A DNA stretch of 64,000 nucleotides from Planctomycetota bacterium (GTDB taxonomy: Bacteria; Planctomycetota; PLA2; JAEUHO01), in NCBI GenBank assembly GCA_020851795.1, contig JADZCA010000120.1, positions 1 to 64,000 of the forward strand, written 5' to 3'. The translations under genes were made by a program, and so were the position numbers. Within the stretch, counting starts at the first letter, position 1; each line of letters opens with the position of its first letter. The notes below the pieces were generated by a model. That model did no database searches. It saw only the letters and a list, made by a program, of their open reading frames with translations, and was not told the origin of the DNA. This document shows positions 56,301 to 64,000 of the stretch, piece by piece.

Positions 56301-58246
56301 ATCGTGCCCGCGGCCCGCAGCAGCGGCCGTCCGTCGGCGCCGGGCGCCACGGCGAGGACGTGCGCGGTCTCGGGGCCGTCGGCGGCGCCCTCGACCCGCG
56401 GTCGGCCCGGCGCGATCCAGCGCAACCGCCCGCTCCCGACCTCGACGCCGACGCAGCGCGGCGCGTCGGGCGCGGCGAGGACCCACGTCCCCGCGACCGC
56501 GATCGGCTCGTTGCGCGGGTCGAAGGGCTCGAGCCCGAACGCGTTCGGCGCGGTCTCGTCGGGCGACGGCGGCGGGTCCTCGTAGCGCGGCAGCGCCCGC
56601 ACCCACCGCACGCGCCCGTCGGCGGCGCCCACGCCCGCGGCGTAGCCGGTGCCCGGGACCGCGACGACCTCGCCGTCGGCCACCGACGGCACGAGCCCGC
56701 GGGGGAGCGCGCGCAGCCGGGCCTCCACCAGCGCGCGCGGGTCGTCGTCGGGCGGGAGCAGGCCGCTCTCCCCGCGCGACAGCGCCGTCACGAAGCGCGG
56801 ACGCCCCGTGGCGACGTCGAGCGCGGCGAGCCACGACACGACGCCGGCGCGTCGCGCCGAGAGGAGGACGTAGGCGGTCGTCCCGACGACCCGCGGCGGC
56901 GCGACGACGCCGACGTCGCCCGCCCGCAGCACGGGGTGTCGGTCGTCGAGCCCGCCGGTCGTCCAACGCGGTTGTCCCGTCGCCGCGTCGAGCGCGACCA
57001 CGCGGCTGCGCGCCTCGCGCGCGAGGTCCTCGGGCTGCGTCGCGCCGCCGCGGCGCAGGAACGACGCCGTCGCCGGCGTCGGCGGGTCGCCGAGCACGAC
57101 GAGCACGAGGTCGCCGGCGGGCACGGCGGCGCGCACCGGCGCCTCGAACCAGCGGTAGCGCGCGCGGGGAGACCACTCGCGCCGCAGCGTCGCCGGGTCG
57201 GGCCACGCCCAGCGCTCCCGACCGGAGACGACGTCGAGGCGACGCGCGACGCGGTCCTCGACCACGTAGAGCGCGTCGCCGTCGGCCGCGACGGCGGCGC
57301 CCGGCGCGCGCGCGCCCGGGCCGTCGAGGTCGGGCTCGTCGACGAGGCCCGGGTCGCCGAGCCGGCGCTCGAAGAGCACCGCCGGGGCCGTGGGGACCAC
57401 GGGCCCCGCGTCCTCGCGCGCCGCGCGGGCCATCGTCCCCACCCGCACGTCGGTGAGCGCCCCCGCGACCGCGTCGGCGACCGTCTCGGTGGTCCGGCCC
57501 CGTGCGACCGGCACCGTCGCGAGCGCGGCCGCGCGGCGCGACACCGCGAGGACGCCGCGCTCGTCGAGCGCCACCGCGCACGCGTCCACCTGGCGCGCGG
57601 CGACGGCCGCCTTCGTGGCGAGGTCGGCCTCGGGGTGCGCGCGCCACCACGCGTCGAGGTGGCGGACCGCGTCGGCGGCGCGGCCCTCCGCCGCGGCGAG
57701 GTCGGCGAGCAGGAGCAGCGCGACGCCGCCCGCCCGCGTCACGGGCCGTTCGCGCGCGAGGCGCTCGAGCGGGGCCCGCTCGCGCGTCGCCTGCGCCTGC
57801 GCGAGCCACGCGTCGGCCTGCGGCCCCCACCGCCGCTCGACGGCGGCGCGCCCCTCGGGCGGCAGCGCCCCGAGGCGCGCGAGCGCGACCTCGCGGGCGG
57901 GCCACCACAGGCCCTCGTGCGGCGCGACCGCGGCCGGCGCCGACGGCGCCTGCGGCGCGGGCAGGCGGGCCGCGGGGTCGCGCTCGACGAGGTCCATCCA
58001 CCGTTCCGCGGCGGCCGCGGGGTCGGCGCGGGCGCCGTCGCGGCCGTCGAGGATCCCGCGCGCCTCCGCGTCGAGCGAGCGCGCCTCGCCGTCGGCGTCC
58101 TCGACCGGCTCGGAGAGCACGACCGCCCCGACGTCGGGGTCGGCCGCGGGCGGGGCGGGCGGACGCGGCGGGTCCTCGCCGGCGCCCGCCCCGACGGCGA
58201 GCGCGGCGGCGCCGAGGAGGGCGGCGGCGAGGAGGCGGGCGCGCAC
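53399..58246 (-). CDS. Giant exported PQQ-propeller/TPR/PDZ protein
   Basis: This 1615-residue protein has a signal peptide (from GTG 58246: V-RARLLAAALLGAAALAVGAG) and a helical N-terminal region (about 80-260). A first beta-propeller follows, with repeated 'RVVALDAATGQPRWTTGG', 'VDVATGRPRFV'-like and 'GVEVGSGRLRWIAPG' blades (about 290-760), then a TPR-like helical region (about 780-1090). A PDZ domain ('GFLGAVLLDVEPSLPGGGVLLASVTTGGPADRAGLRDGDAV') precedes a second propeller to the end ('TLVAVDPRTGRERWRAALQG'). No quinoprotein catalytic set recognised, so a scaffold or binding role is likely. A GTG 8 codons upstream (58270) is also open, but it lies 5' of the TACGAT -10, so 58246 is preferred. 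Confidence 0.8.
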   Translation of the reverse strand: MRARLLAAALLGAAALAVGAGAGEDPPRPPAPPAADPDVGAVVLSEPVEDADGEARSLDAEARGILDGRDGARADPAAAAERWMDLVERDPAARLPAPQAPSAPAAVAPHEGLWWPAREVALARLGALPPEGRAAVERRWGPQADAWLAQAQATRERAPLERLARERPVTRAGGVALLLLADLAAAEGRAADAVRHLDAWWRAHPEADLATKAAVAARQVDACAVALDERGVLAVSRRAAALATVPVARGRTTETVADAVAGALTDVRVGTMARAAREDAGPVVPTAPAVLFERRLGDPGLVDEPDLDGPGARAPGAAVAADGDALYVVEDRVARRLDVVSGRERWAWPDPATLRREWSPRARYRWFEAPVRAAVPAGDLVLVVLGDPPTPATASFLRRGGATQPEDLAREARSRVVALDAATGQPRWTTGGLDDRHPVLRAGDVGVVAPPRVVGTTAYVLLSARRAGVVSWLAALDVATGRPRFVTALSRGESGLLPPDDDPRALVEARLRALPRGLVPSVADGEVVAVPGTGYAAGVGAADGRVRWVRALPRYEDPPPSPDETAPNAFGLEPFDPRNEPIAVAGTWVLAAPDAPRCVGVEVGSGRLRWIAPGRPRVEGAADGPETAHVLAVAPGADGRPLLRAAGTMRALDVRDANTGGFRALPSFPAWARREGPDAGAACRGRPWSEGRRVVVARDGTLRAATWPTRTGERFGEDAERVRVSDGTPLPTGDVVRAGERWVVVGADRLVVLARDAAAVSAARAAAAPTDPVARARAALADAAAPGADDARLAAATRLAAASGDASVVALARDAVVARVRTLAPGDAAADARVLAVVDAADALPVGARAEVHRDVAAVLVARRRHAALVTLVGKTLRFGEETTVAADAAGRSVLRADLLAATRLPFATATPEGRAALTERETFAERLLARAAARGPDAIEAALRVVPGTAAAFAARARLAGLYLDLGRADDAAAVWADLRTAPAPGPVTAPAVAVALRALEGEALASAGDREPARRVLDEARRHGPAAARRADGAPAAHAEAELAGELAFAPDVEGSEEPTVRALFASGGAPTDAALLSVAVVEPSGPGAGPSLDTALLSRGVDLETLSLADGTRAPVAPVDAGFLGAVLLDVEPSLPGGGVLLASVTTGGPADRAGLRDGDAVVAVDGAAGPTRSSLTRRAVEAAAGTTLRLTVVRDGERRTVAVPVGRRGERMRAPIAPAHGHVRADGRWVVVSRLGLRLVDPAAATSRPLWRHDGPGDVRDLVTVGDAVVVWTADAPLGDGTLVAVDPRTGRERWRAALQGRLVGEPRAAGSALVVDTTDPDRTWVFDRRTGALRGSHARAEDAGFGFWREAAVRPVASAVAGGCPHLLAPGAAGTAVWVVGLDPATAWPTWSRQAEATAEDGRALTRLFPPVLAGDGVLALAFAEDELRVFLPDLRGGLLRPEPLVVDGSRFEVRSWGTVDADARVAVVGDAIHLVRTSRDRRANVGTMEIDRRACRDPEAEDPAVWHPARAVTVPGSRLPAEAARSIWPVATAVRATADGVWTVFAWLPEGTGASEGAVAWWDPGDADRLRVWPVPASVRYVQPPVRVGSVALVRTDEGLLAVPLRAPR

Positions 58247-58255
58247 GGCGGACCG

Positions 58256-58261
58256 ATCGTA
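58256..58261 (-). promoter_or_regulatory. -10 element (TACGAT), near-leaderless
   Basis: TACGAT on the minus strand ends 9 nt before GTG 58246 of the giant exported protein, with no ribosome site between. Confidence 0.45.
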
Positions 58262-58305
58262 TCCGCGCACGCCGCGGCCGCGCCACCGCCCACGCCCGGA
58301 TCGCC

Positions 58306-58325
58306 CACGAGCCGACGCGGTCGGG
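58306..58325 (+). repeat. Dispersed 20-nt repeat, copy 2
   Basis: Identical to 39281-39300. It lies in the 168-nt spacer (58247-58414) between two tandem minus-strand genes. I see no other gene or signal in that spacer beyond the -10 at 58256-58261. Confidence 0.6.
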
Positions 58326-58414
58326 GCCGCACCGGGCCGTCGGGCGCGAGGAGACGCGCGTCGCCCGATCGAGCGTCGTGCCCGCCGGACGGGCCGCCCG
58401 GGGCGGGCGCCGCG

Positions 58415-60796
58415 TCAGCGCCCGTCGGCCGAGGAGAACCCGCGGGCCGCCACGACGTCGGCGAGCCACCGGACCTGCTCGGGGTCGAGCCGGTCGAGCT
58501 GGGGCAGCAGCACCCGGGTCGGGTCCACGGCGGGGAAGCGCGACGCCTCGCGCTGCAGGACGCGGACGAGCGCCGCGGCGAGGTCGCGGTAGCCGCGCTC
58601 GTGGGCCTCGGGCGTGCGCTCGACGAGCGGGAGCACGCGCACCACGTCGAGGAGCGCGCGGTCGGGGTGGCGCGCGTCGCGCAGCGCGCCGAGCTGGGCC
58701 CGCGCCTCGAGCCGCGCCTCGACGCGCCCGAGCGAGAAGCCCGACGAGGCGAGCAGGCCCGCCGTGGCCGGGAGCCCCTTCCAGAACGGGAGGTGGCGCG
58801 CGAGGTCGAGGACGTGGCCGCTCTCGTGCGCACGCAGCACGTCGAAGGACCCCCACGGGTCGTCGCCCACGCGCGCGGCGTAGCGGCGCGCCAGCCGCAG
58901 CGCGAGCCCCTGCGGGTCGTCGAGCGCGAACACGCCCTCGGGCCCGTCGGGCGCGGGCGCCTCGCGCGACGCGCGGTCGAGGCGCGCGAGGAGCGTGCGG
59001 TCGGCGAGGCGCAGCGTCGCGCGGACCGCGTGGTCCTCGCGGCGCGCGGCGTCGGCGTCGAGCCAGATCCCGTCGGGGAGCGCGGCCCCCGAGAGGACGC
59101 CGCCCTGGAAGTCCACGTAGCCGCGGATCTCGCGGTCGTAGCCGATCGCGACGTCGTGCGAGAAGACGTAGCCCTGCGTGCGCACCGTCGCCTTCGGGCG
59201 CAGCGAGGCGAGCGAGAGCAGCACGGCCTCGGCGGGCTGCCCCGAGCGCTGGCCGAGCACGAGGTACTGGCCGTGGCGCCGGAACCACGCGACGAGCGGC
59301 GACGAGGAGGACGCGCCGTGGTCGAGCCACGCGCCGAGCAGCGCGACGCGGCGCAGCCCCTGCGTGGGGGTCGCGAGCGCCGCGGCGTCCTCGGGCGGCA
59401 GGTGCTCGCGCGCCAGCACCGCGACCCGGGCGAGCAGCGCCTCGACGGGCGCGGGGTCGGCGCCGCGCGCGGGCGCGCGGTAGCCCTCCTCGACGGCGTC
59501 GCGCAGCGCGGCCTCGAAGCGCAGGGCCGCCTCGAGCCGCCCGCGCAGCGCGCGCGCCGGCTCGCCCGGCGCGCCCTCGAGGCAGGCGACCGCGTCCGCC
59601 ACCGCGCCGACCCTCGCGAGGGCCTCCGCGAGCGCGACCACACCCGCGGCGGCGGCCGGTGTCGGAGGCCCGTCGGCGACCTGCGCGGCGGCCGCCCGGA
59701 GCGCTCTCCACGCGTCGCGCACGACGTTGTCCTCGGCGTCGAACGCCTCGGGCGGGGCGACGCGCGAGAGGAGCGCCGCCCCCGCCCGGCGCCGGCCCGT
59801 CGCGAAGAGCAGGCGGCGCAGCCGGCGGTCCACCGGCACCGGGTCGGCGTGTTCGGCCAGCGCGCGCTCGTAGGACGCCGCCGCCTCCCCGCGACGCCCC
59901 TGCGCCTCCGCGACGGCACCGGCGAGGGCGTGGGCCTCCGCGGACGCGGGGCGGGCGAGGAGACCCGCGAGCCCCTCGGCGAGCCGGGCGACGACGTCGG
60001 GCGCGAGGCCGTCGCGCACGAGGTCGGCGAGTCGCCGCGCCACGCGCGTGCTCTTGGGCGAGAGCCGCAGCGCGTCGAGCGCCGCGAGCGCCGCCGCGTC
60101 GCGGTCGCCGCGCAGGGACGCCGCCTGGCTCGCGATCGCGCGGGGCCGCGGGTCACGGGGGTCCTCCGCGACCGCCCGTTCGCAGAACGCGGCGACGCGC
60201 GCGACGTGCTCGCCGTCGAGGCAGGCGCGCGCCGAAAGCAGCGCCGCCTCGCGCCGCACGAACGGCGACGCCGACCGCGACGCCGCGTCGGCGTGCGAGA
60301 GCACCGCCTCGCGCTCGCCGCCGCGCTCGGAGAGGACGAGCGCGGCCTCGAGGTGGGCCCAGTCCGCCGCCGGCGAGCGCAGGGCCCGCCGGATCCGCGC
60401 CAGCCGGTCGTCGGGGTCGCGTCGTGCGTGGGCCCGCAGGACCTCGGCAGCCGGCCCGTCGGGGAGCGCGTCCACCGTCGCGCGTGTCGCGGGCACGTCC
60501 ACGCGGGCCAACCCGAGGTCGACGAGCAGCCACGACCGCTCCAGCGCGCCGACGTCGATCCCACCCGCGCCGACGAGACGCCGCTCGGCGTCCTCGGGGC
60601 GCAGATCCCGCAACGCGGCCTCCGCGTCGAGCACCTCGAGGGGCCACGACGGGCCGCTCGCCGGCGACGGCCGCAAGCCCCCCTCCGACCGGACCCGGCA
60701 CGACGCCGACAGCACGGTGGACAGGAGGGCCGCCCCCACCCCGAACCGGCGCCAGCGCGGGGGGGCGACGACCGGCGAGGGAGGTTCGCAACACAC
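58415..60796 (-). CDS. Exported TPR protein with HExxH metalloprotease motif
   Basis: The 793-residue protein begins with an export signal ('WRRFGVGAALLSTVLSASC', possibly a lipoprotein though the lipobox is atypical). Residues about 50-400 are TPR-like ('AEAHALAGAVAEAQGRRGEAAASYERALAEHADP'). The C-terminal third carries 'SFDVLRAHESGHVLDLARHLPF', where H657-E-S-G-H661 is a zincin HExxH motif; downstream Glu residues ('RVEARLEARAQLGAL') could give the third ligand. So a peptidase-MA-like role is plausible. GTG 60796 follows a TATCTT hexamer by 11 nt (60808-60813 minus). Confidence 0.78.
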   Translation of the reverse strand: MCCEPPSPVVAPPRWRRFGVGAALLSTVLSASCRVRSEGGLRPSPASGPSWPLEVLDAEAALRDLRPEDAERRLVGAGGIDVGALERSWLLVDLGLARVDVPATRATVDALPDGPAAEVLRAHARRDPDDRLARIRRALRSPAADWAHLEAALVLSERGGEREAVLSHADAASRSASPFVRREAALLSARACLDGEHVARVAAFCERAVAEDPRDPRPRAIASQAASLRGDRDAAALAALDALRLSPKSTRVARRLADLVRDGLAPDVVARLAEGLAGLLARPASAEAHALAGAVAEAQGRRGEAAASYERALAEHADPVPVDRRLRRLLFATGRRRAGAALLSRVAPPEAFDAEDNVVRDAWRALRAAAAQVADGPPTPAAAAGVVALAEALARVGAVADAVACLEGAPGEPARALRGRLEAALRFEAALRDAVEEGYRAPARGADPAPVEALLARVAVLAREHLPPEDAAALATPTQGLRRVALLGAWLDHGASSSSPLVAWFRRHGQYLVLGQRSGQPAEAVLLSLASLRPKATVRTQGYVFSHDVAIGYDREIRGYVDFQGGVLSGAALPDGIWLDADAARREDHAVRATLRLADRTLLARLDRASREAPAPDGPEGVFALDDPQGLALRLARRYAARVGDDPWGSFDVLRAHESGHVLDLARHLPFWKGLPATAGLLASSGFSLGRVEARLEARAQLGALRDARHPDRALLDVVRVLPLVERTPEAHERGYRDLAAALVRVLQREASRFPAVDPTRVLLPQLDRLDPEQVRWLADVVAARGFSSADGR

Positions 60797-60846
60797 GGTG
60801 GGGCAACAAGATACACCAGCGTCGCGCCGCGAGATTAGGCCTCCGT

Positions 60847-60875
60847 TTGACAGGGTTCTGTTTGCGTTGTAGATT
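60847..60875 (+). promoter_or_regulatory. Consensus sigma-70 promoter (TTGACA-N17-TAGATT)
   Basis: A perfect -35 TTGACA (60847-60852), an optimal 17-nt spacer and TAGATT (60870-60875) form the best promoter in the window, in an unusually A/T-rich patch. The start would be near 60882, about 19 nt before ATG 60901. Confidence 0.75.
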
Positions 60876-60900
60876 GTTCGTATCCTCTACGGAGCCCCGC

Positions 60901-60990
60901 ATGCCCCCGCTCGTCCGTCAGCAACTCTGGCGTGAGATCCCCACCTACGTCGGCGTGCTCGTCGCCGTCCTCGTCACGGTTCTTGCCTAG
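60901..60990 (+). CDS. 29-residue single-TM peptide
   Basis: ATG 60901, with GGAG 6 nt upstream, opens a 29-codon frame. The product is a short polar N-terminus ('MPPLVRQQLWREIPTY') followed by a purely hydrophobic helix ('VGVLVAVLVTVLA'). The strong promoter and ribosome site argue for real expression; a peptide this small would be missed by gene finders. It lies 172 nt upstream of lexA on the same strand. It resembles small inner-membrane peptides and type I toxin peptides in form only; the function is unknown. Confidence 0.6.
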   Translation: MPPLVRQQLWREIPTYVGVLVAVLVTVLA

Positions 60991-61098
60991 CGCAGGACGG
61001 TCGCAGTACCGGGTGGGCGTCGCACCGGGCCCGGGTGCCCGGCGCGGGGCCGACAACCGCGACCGATGCCGCGAACGGCCCCACGAACGGATTCGAGA

Positions 61099-61120
61099 CG
61101 AACAAACGAACGGCTACGGT
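61099..61120 (+). promoter_or_regulatory. lexA promoter with GAAC direct repeats (candidate LexA operator)
   Basis: CGAACAAACGAACGG (61099-61113) contains two GAAC half-sites 8 nt apart (61100, 61108), with a third at 61085. It is immediately followed by a TACGGT -10 (61115-61120), so the repeats cover the -35 region. GAAC direct repeats are LexA half-sites in some lineages (though there with 7-nt spacing), and lexA is normally self-repressed. Confidence 0.45.
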
Positions 61121-61162
61121 CGGCCGCCCCCGTGGCCGATTCTCCCCGGTGGGAGGGATCCC

Positions 61163-61765
61163 TTGAACTACACGCCCAAGCAGCTGCAGATCATGAAGTT
61201 CATCCAGGACTATCGGCGCGCCAACGGCACGTCGCCGACCCTGGAGGAGATCGGCAAGACCCTCGGGATCCACCGCGTGACGGTGCACCAGCACGTCGGC
61301 GCCTTGGTCAAGAAGGGCGCCGTGCAGAAGCTCGCCCAGCGCTCTCGCTCGATCGAGATCCTCGACCGCGAGTTCCTCCCGGCACCCACCATCCCCCTCC
61401 TCGGCCGGATCGCCGCCGGCCGCCCCATCGAGGCCATCGAGGAGGCCGACCCGCTCACGATCGAGGAGCTGCTGCCGGTCACCCCGGGCAACTCGTACCT
61501 GCTCCGGGTCAGCGGCCAGTCGATGATCGAAGACCACATCGCCGACGGCGACCTCGTGGTGATCGAGCCTCGCAACGCGGCCCGCGACGGCGAGATCGTC
61601 GTGGCGGTCGTGGACGGGGACGCGACGCTCAAGCGTCTCTACCGCGACGGCCCCGACGCCTGGCGCCTTCAGCCGGCCAACGCGTCGATGGCGCCGATCT
61701 TCGTGCGCCCCCCCCAGAAGCTCGAGATCCGCGGGGTGGTGCGCGGCGTGATCCGCCGGTACTGA
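61163..61765 (+). CDS. lexA: SOS repressor LexA, TTG start
   Basis: The 200-residue repressor has an N-terminal winged helix ('TLEEIGKTLGIHRVTVHQHVGALVKKG'), self-cleavage site A85-G86 ('GRIAAGRP'), nucleophile S120 ('VSGQSMIEDHI') and general base K157 ('DATLKRLYRDG'). All are one residue later than in E. coli LexA. It represses SOS genes and cleaves itself when RecA is activated. The start is TTG 61163, backed by a GGGAGGGA ribosome site; an ATG would cut off the first helix. Confidence 0.96.
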   Translation: MNYTPKQLQIMKFIQDYRRANGTSPTLEEIGKTLGIHRVTVHQHVGALVKKGAVQKLAQRSRSIEILDREFLPAPTIPLLGRIAAGRPIEAIEEADPLTIEELLPVTPGNSYLLRVSGQSMIEDHIADGDLVVIEPRNAARDGEIVVAVVDGDATLKRLYRDGPDAWRLQPANASMAPIFVRPPQKLEIRGVVRGVIRRY

Positions 61766-61784
61766 CCGGCGCCGTCGCCGCTGG

Positions 61785-61824
61785 GCGCCCGCGCGGGGCT
61801 GCGACGGCGGCCCCGCGCGGGCGC
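61785..61824. terminator. Bidirectional terminator between lexA and htrA
   Basis: GCGCCCGCGCGGGGC (61785-61799) pairs perfectly with GCCCCGCGCGGGCGC (61810-61824), a 15-bp stem with a 10-nt loop, between convergent genes 20 nt after the lexA stop. No flanking T tract, as usual at this GC content. Confidence 0.7.
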
Positions 61825-61829
61825 TGTCG

Positions 61830-62861
<1,032 letters not shown>

Positions 62862-62938
62862 GGGACCTCCGGGGGCGACGATACCGGCCCCGTCCGCGGG
62901 CCCAAGCGGGGGCGTCGTGCGGGCGCCCCGAGCGGACG

Positions 62939-64000
62939 TCAGGCGCCCGCGGCGTCGTCGCCCGGCGGCGGTTCGCCGGGGTCGGCGCCGTACTCCGACA
63001 GCTTGCGGTAGAGCGTGCGCAGGCCGATCTTGAGGATGCGCGCGGTGGCGGACTTGTTGCCACCGGTGCGCGCGAGCGTGTCGAGGATGAGGACGCGCTC
63101 GGCCTCGGGCAGCGACGTGCCCGCGGGGATCCGGATCACGTCGCCCTCGGGCAGGTCCTCGACGCGTTGCGAGCCCCCCACCTCCGCGGGCAGCGCCTCG
63201 ACGCCGATCACGGGCGACTCGGTGAGCACGACCGCGGCCTCGACGACGTTCTCGAGCTCCCGGACGTTGCCGGGGAACTCGTAGGCGCCCAGCACGCGCA
63301 GCGCCTCGGGCGAGAACCCCGTCGTCGTGCGACCGTGGCGCTCGGAGTAGGTGCGACGGAAGTGCTCGGCCAGGAGCCGCACGTCGCTGCGCCGCTCGCG
63401 CAGCGGCGGCAGGCGGACCGTCACGACCTTGAGGCGGAAGTAGAGGTCCTCGCGGAACGCGCCCTTCTTGACCAGCGCGTCGAGGTCGGCGTTGGTCGCG
63501 GCCACGAGGCGGACGTCCACGCGCACGGGCCGGTTGTCGCCGACGCGCTCGATCTCGCGGTGCTGCAGCACGCGGAGCAGCTTGACCTGCGTGTGGAGCG
63601 GGATGTCGCCGACCTCGTCGAGGAACAGCGTGCCGCGGTCGGCCGCCTCGAAGCGCCCGGGACGGTCCGCGACCGCGCCCGTGAACGCGCCCTTCACGTG
63701 CCCGAACAGCTCGCTCTCGAGCAGGCTCTCCGAGAGCGCGGCGCAGTTGACCTTGACGAACGGGCCGCGGCTGCGGGCCGAGACGGCGTGGATCGCCTCG
63801 GCGACCAGCTCCTTGCCGGTGCCCGACTCGCCCAGGAGCAGCACCGTCGCGTTCGTGGGCGCCACCTTCGCGACCGTGCGGAACACCTCCTGGATCGCGG
63901 GGGACTCGCCGACGAAGCCCTTGCGCCAGACGCCGTCGCGCGCGAGCGCCTCGCGCAGGCCCTCGTTCGCGCCGCCCTCCTCGCGCGCCCGCAGCGCGGA
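62939..64000 (-). CDS. Sigma-54-dependent transcriptional activator (3' part, runs off the window)
   Basis: The frame stays open to the right edge, so the N-terminal sensor or receiver domain is missing. Visible are the AAA+ central domain with Walker A 'LLLGESGTGKELVAEAIH', the sigma-54 loop 'ELFGHVKGAFTGAVADRPGRFE' (GAFTGA), Walker B 'GTLFLDEVGDIPL' and 'EFPGNVRELENVVEAAVV', then a Fis-type HTH ('RVLILDTLARTGGNKSATARILKIGLRTLYRKLSEYG'). It activates sigma-54 promoters on signalling; its targets are unknown. It is separated from htrA by 77 nt. Confidence 0.95.
   Translation of the reverse strand, partial: SALRAREEGGANEGLREALARDGVWRKGFVGESPAIQEVFRTVAKVAPTNATVLLLGESGTGKELVAEAIHAVSARSRGPFVKVNCAALSESLLESELFGHVKGAFTGAVADRPGRFEAADRGTLFLDEVGDIPLHTQVKLLRVLQHREIERVGDNRPVRVDVRLVAATNADLDALVKKGAFREDLYFRLKVVTVRLPPLRERRSDVRLLAEHFRRTYSERHGRTTTGFSPEALRVLGAYEFPGNVRELENVVEAAVVLTESPVIGVEALPAEVGGSQRVEDLPEGDVIRIPAGTSLPEAERVLILDTLARTGGNKSATARILKIGLRTLYRKLSEYGADPGEPPPGDDAAGA

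Noticed and set aside
53708..60838. A 2376-codon plus-strand open frame, and many others over 300 codons opposite real genes
   Set aside because: Extreme GC content removes stop codons from all frames. These translate to Arg/Gly/Ala/Pro-rich noise antisense to genes with clear domains.

Overview
The window is very GC-rich (well above 70% by eye), gene-dense bacterial chromosome. It holds about 46 protein genes, one tRNA and no insertion sequence, integrase, phage gene or CRISPR array. Both envelope and lifestyle genes point to a Gram-negative, peptidoglycan-containing organism: PBP4-type DD-carboxypeptidase, lipoproteins, a Tat-exported flavoprotein, many secreted TPR/HEAT/PQQ-repeat proteins, carboxypeptidase-regulatory-like domains, an ECF sigma factor fused to such domains, and small c-type cytochromes next to a sulfatase/alkaline-phosphatase-like protein. 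That mix fits best with a high-GC Planctomycetota lineage; Myxococcota or another deep lineage is not excluded. This assignment is inference only.

Layout. 0-4 kb: two exported proteins of unknown role, then tRNA-Leu(CAA). 4-10.4 kb: minus-strand genes for a secreted prenyltransferase-like alpha/alpha-barrel protein, a TPR protein with a C-terminal zinc-ribbon motif, a flavin amine-oxidase-like enzyme, a START-SDR39U1 fusion and a thioredoxin-like lipoprotein. 10.6-18 kb: a plus-strand LamG/DUF1080-like secreted protein converging on a seven-gene minus-strand polyamine-type operon (speD, DUF4178, 57-aa peptide, DUF350, 7-TM speE, Tat flavoprotein, polytopic membrane protein). 18-18.8 kb: a 16-nt tandem repeat array and two small genes. 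18.8-22.6 kb: XPB helicase and its helicase-associated partner. 22.8-33.9 kb: minus-strand genes suhB, rarA, dacB, a radical SAM gene, galE, a CpsB-type phosphatase, two TPR-HEAT paralogues and aroA. 34-39.3 kb: plus-strand purC, purE and a 1209-aa DUF4388-TPR-TM-PEGA-propeller protein. 39.3-43.1 kb: cytochrome/sulfatase-like operon. 43.3-45.5 kb: sucCD. 45.6-50.3 kb: M28 peptidase-PDZ, a structured convergent intergenic region, the ECF-fusion gene and a lipoprotein. 50.3-53.4 kb: ribE diverging from trmD, then rplS, a YraN-type nuclease and a PTS EIIA. 53.4-60.8 kb: a 1.6-kaa PQQ/TPR/PDZ exported protein and a TPR protein with an HExxH motif. 60.9-64 kb: a 29-aa membrane peptide behind the best promoter in the window, lexA, an HtrA-like protease and the 3' part of a sigma-54 activator.

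Gene organisation is tight. At least thirteen neighbouring gene pairs overlap by exactly four bases (ATGA, GTGA or TTGA), implying translational coupling. Promoter -10 elements of the TANNNT type are easy to see against the GC-rich background. For several genes (speD, aroA, the 1976-3970 gene, the 40505-42226 gene) the hexamer lies only 6-7 nt before an ATG/GTG with no Shine-Dalgarno, which suggests leaderless mRNAs.
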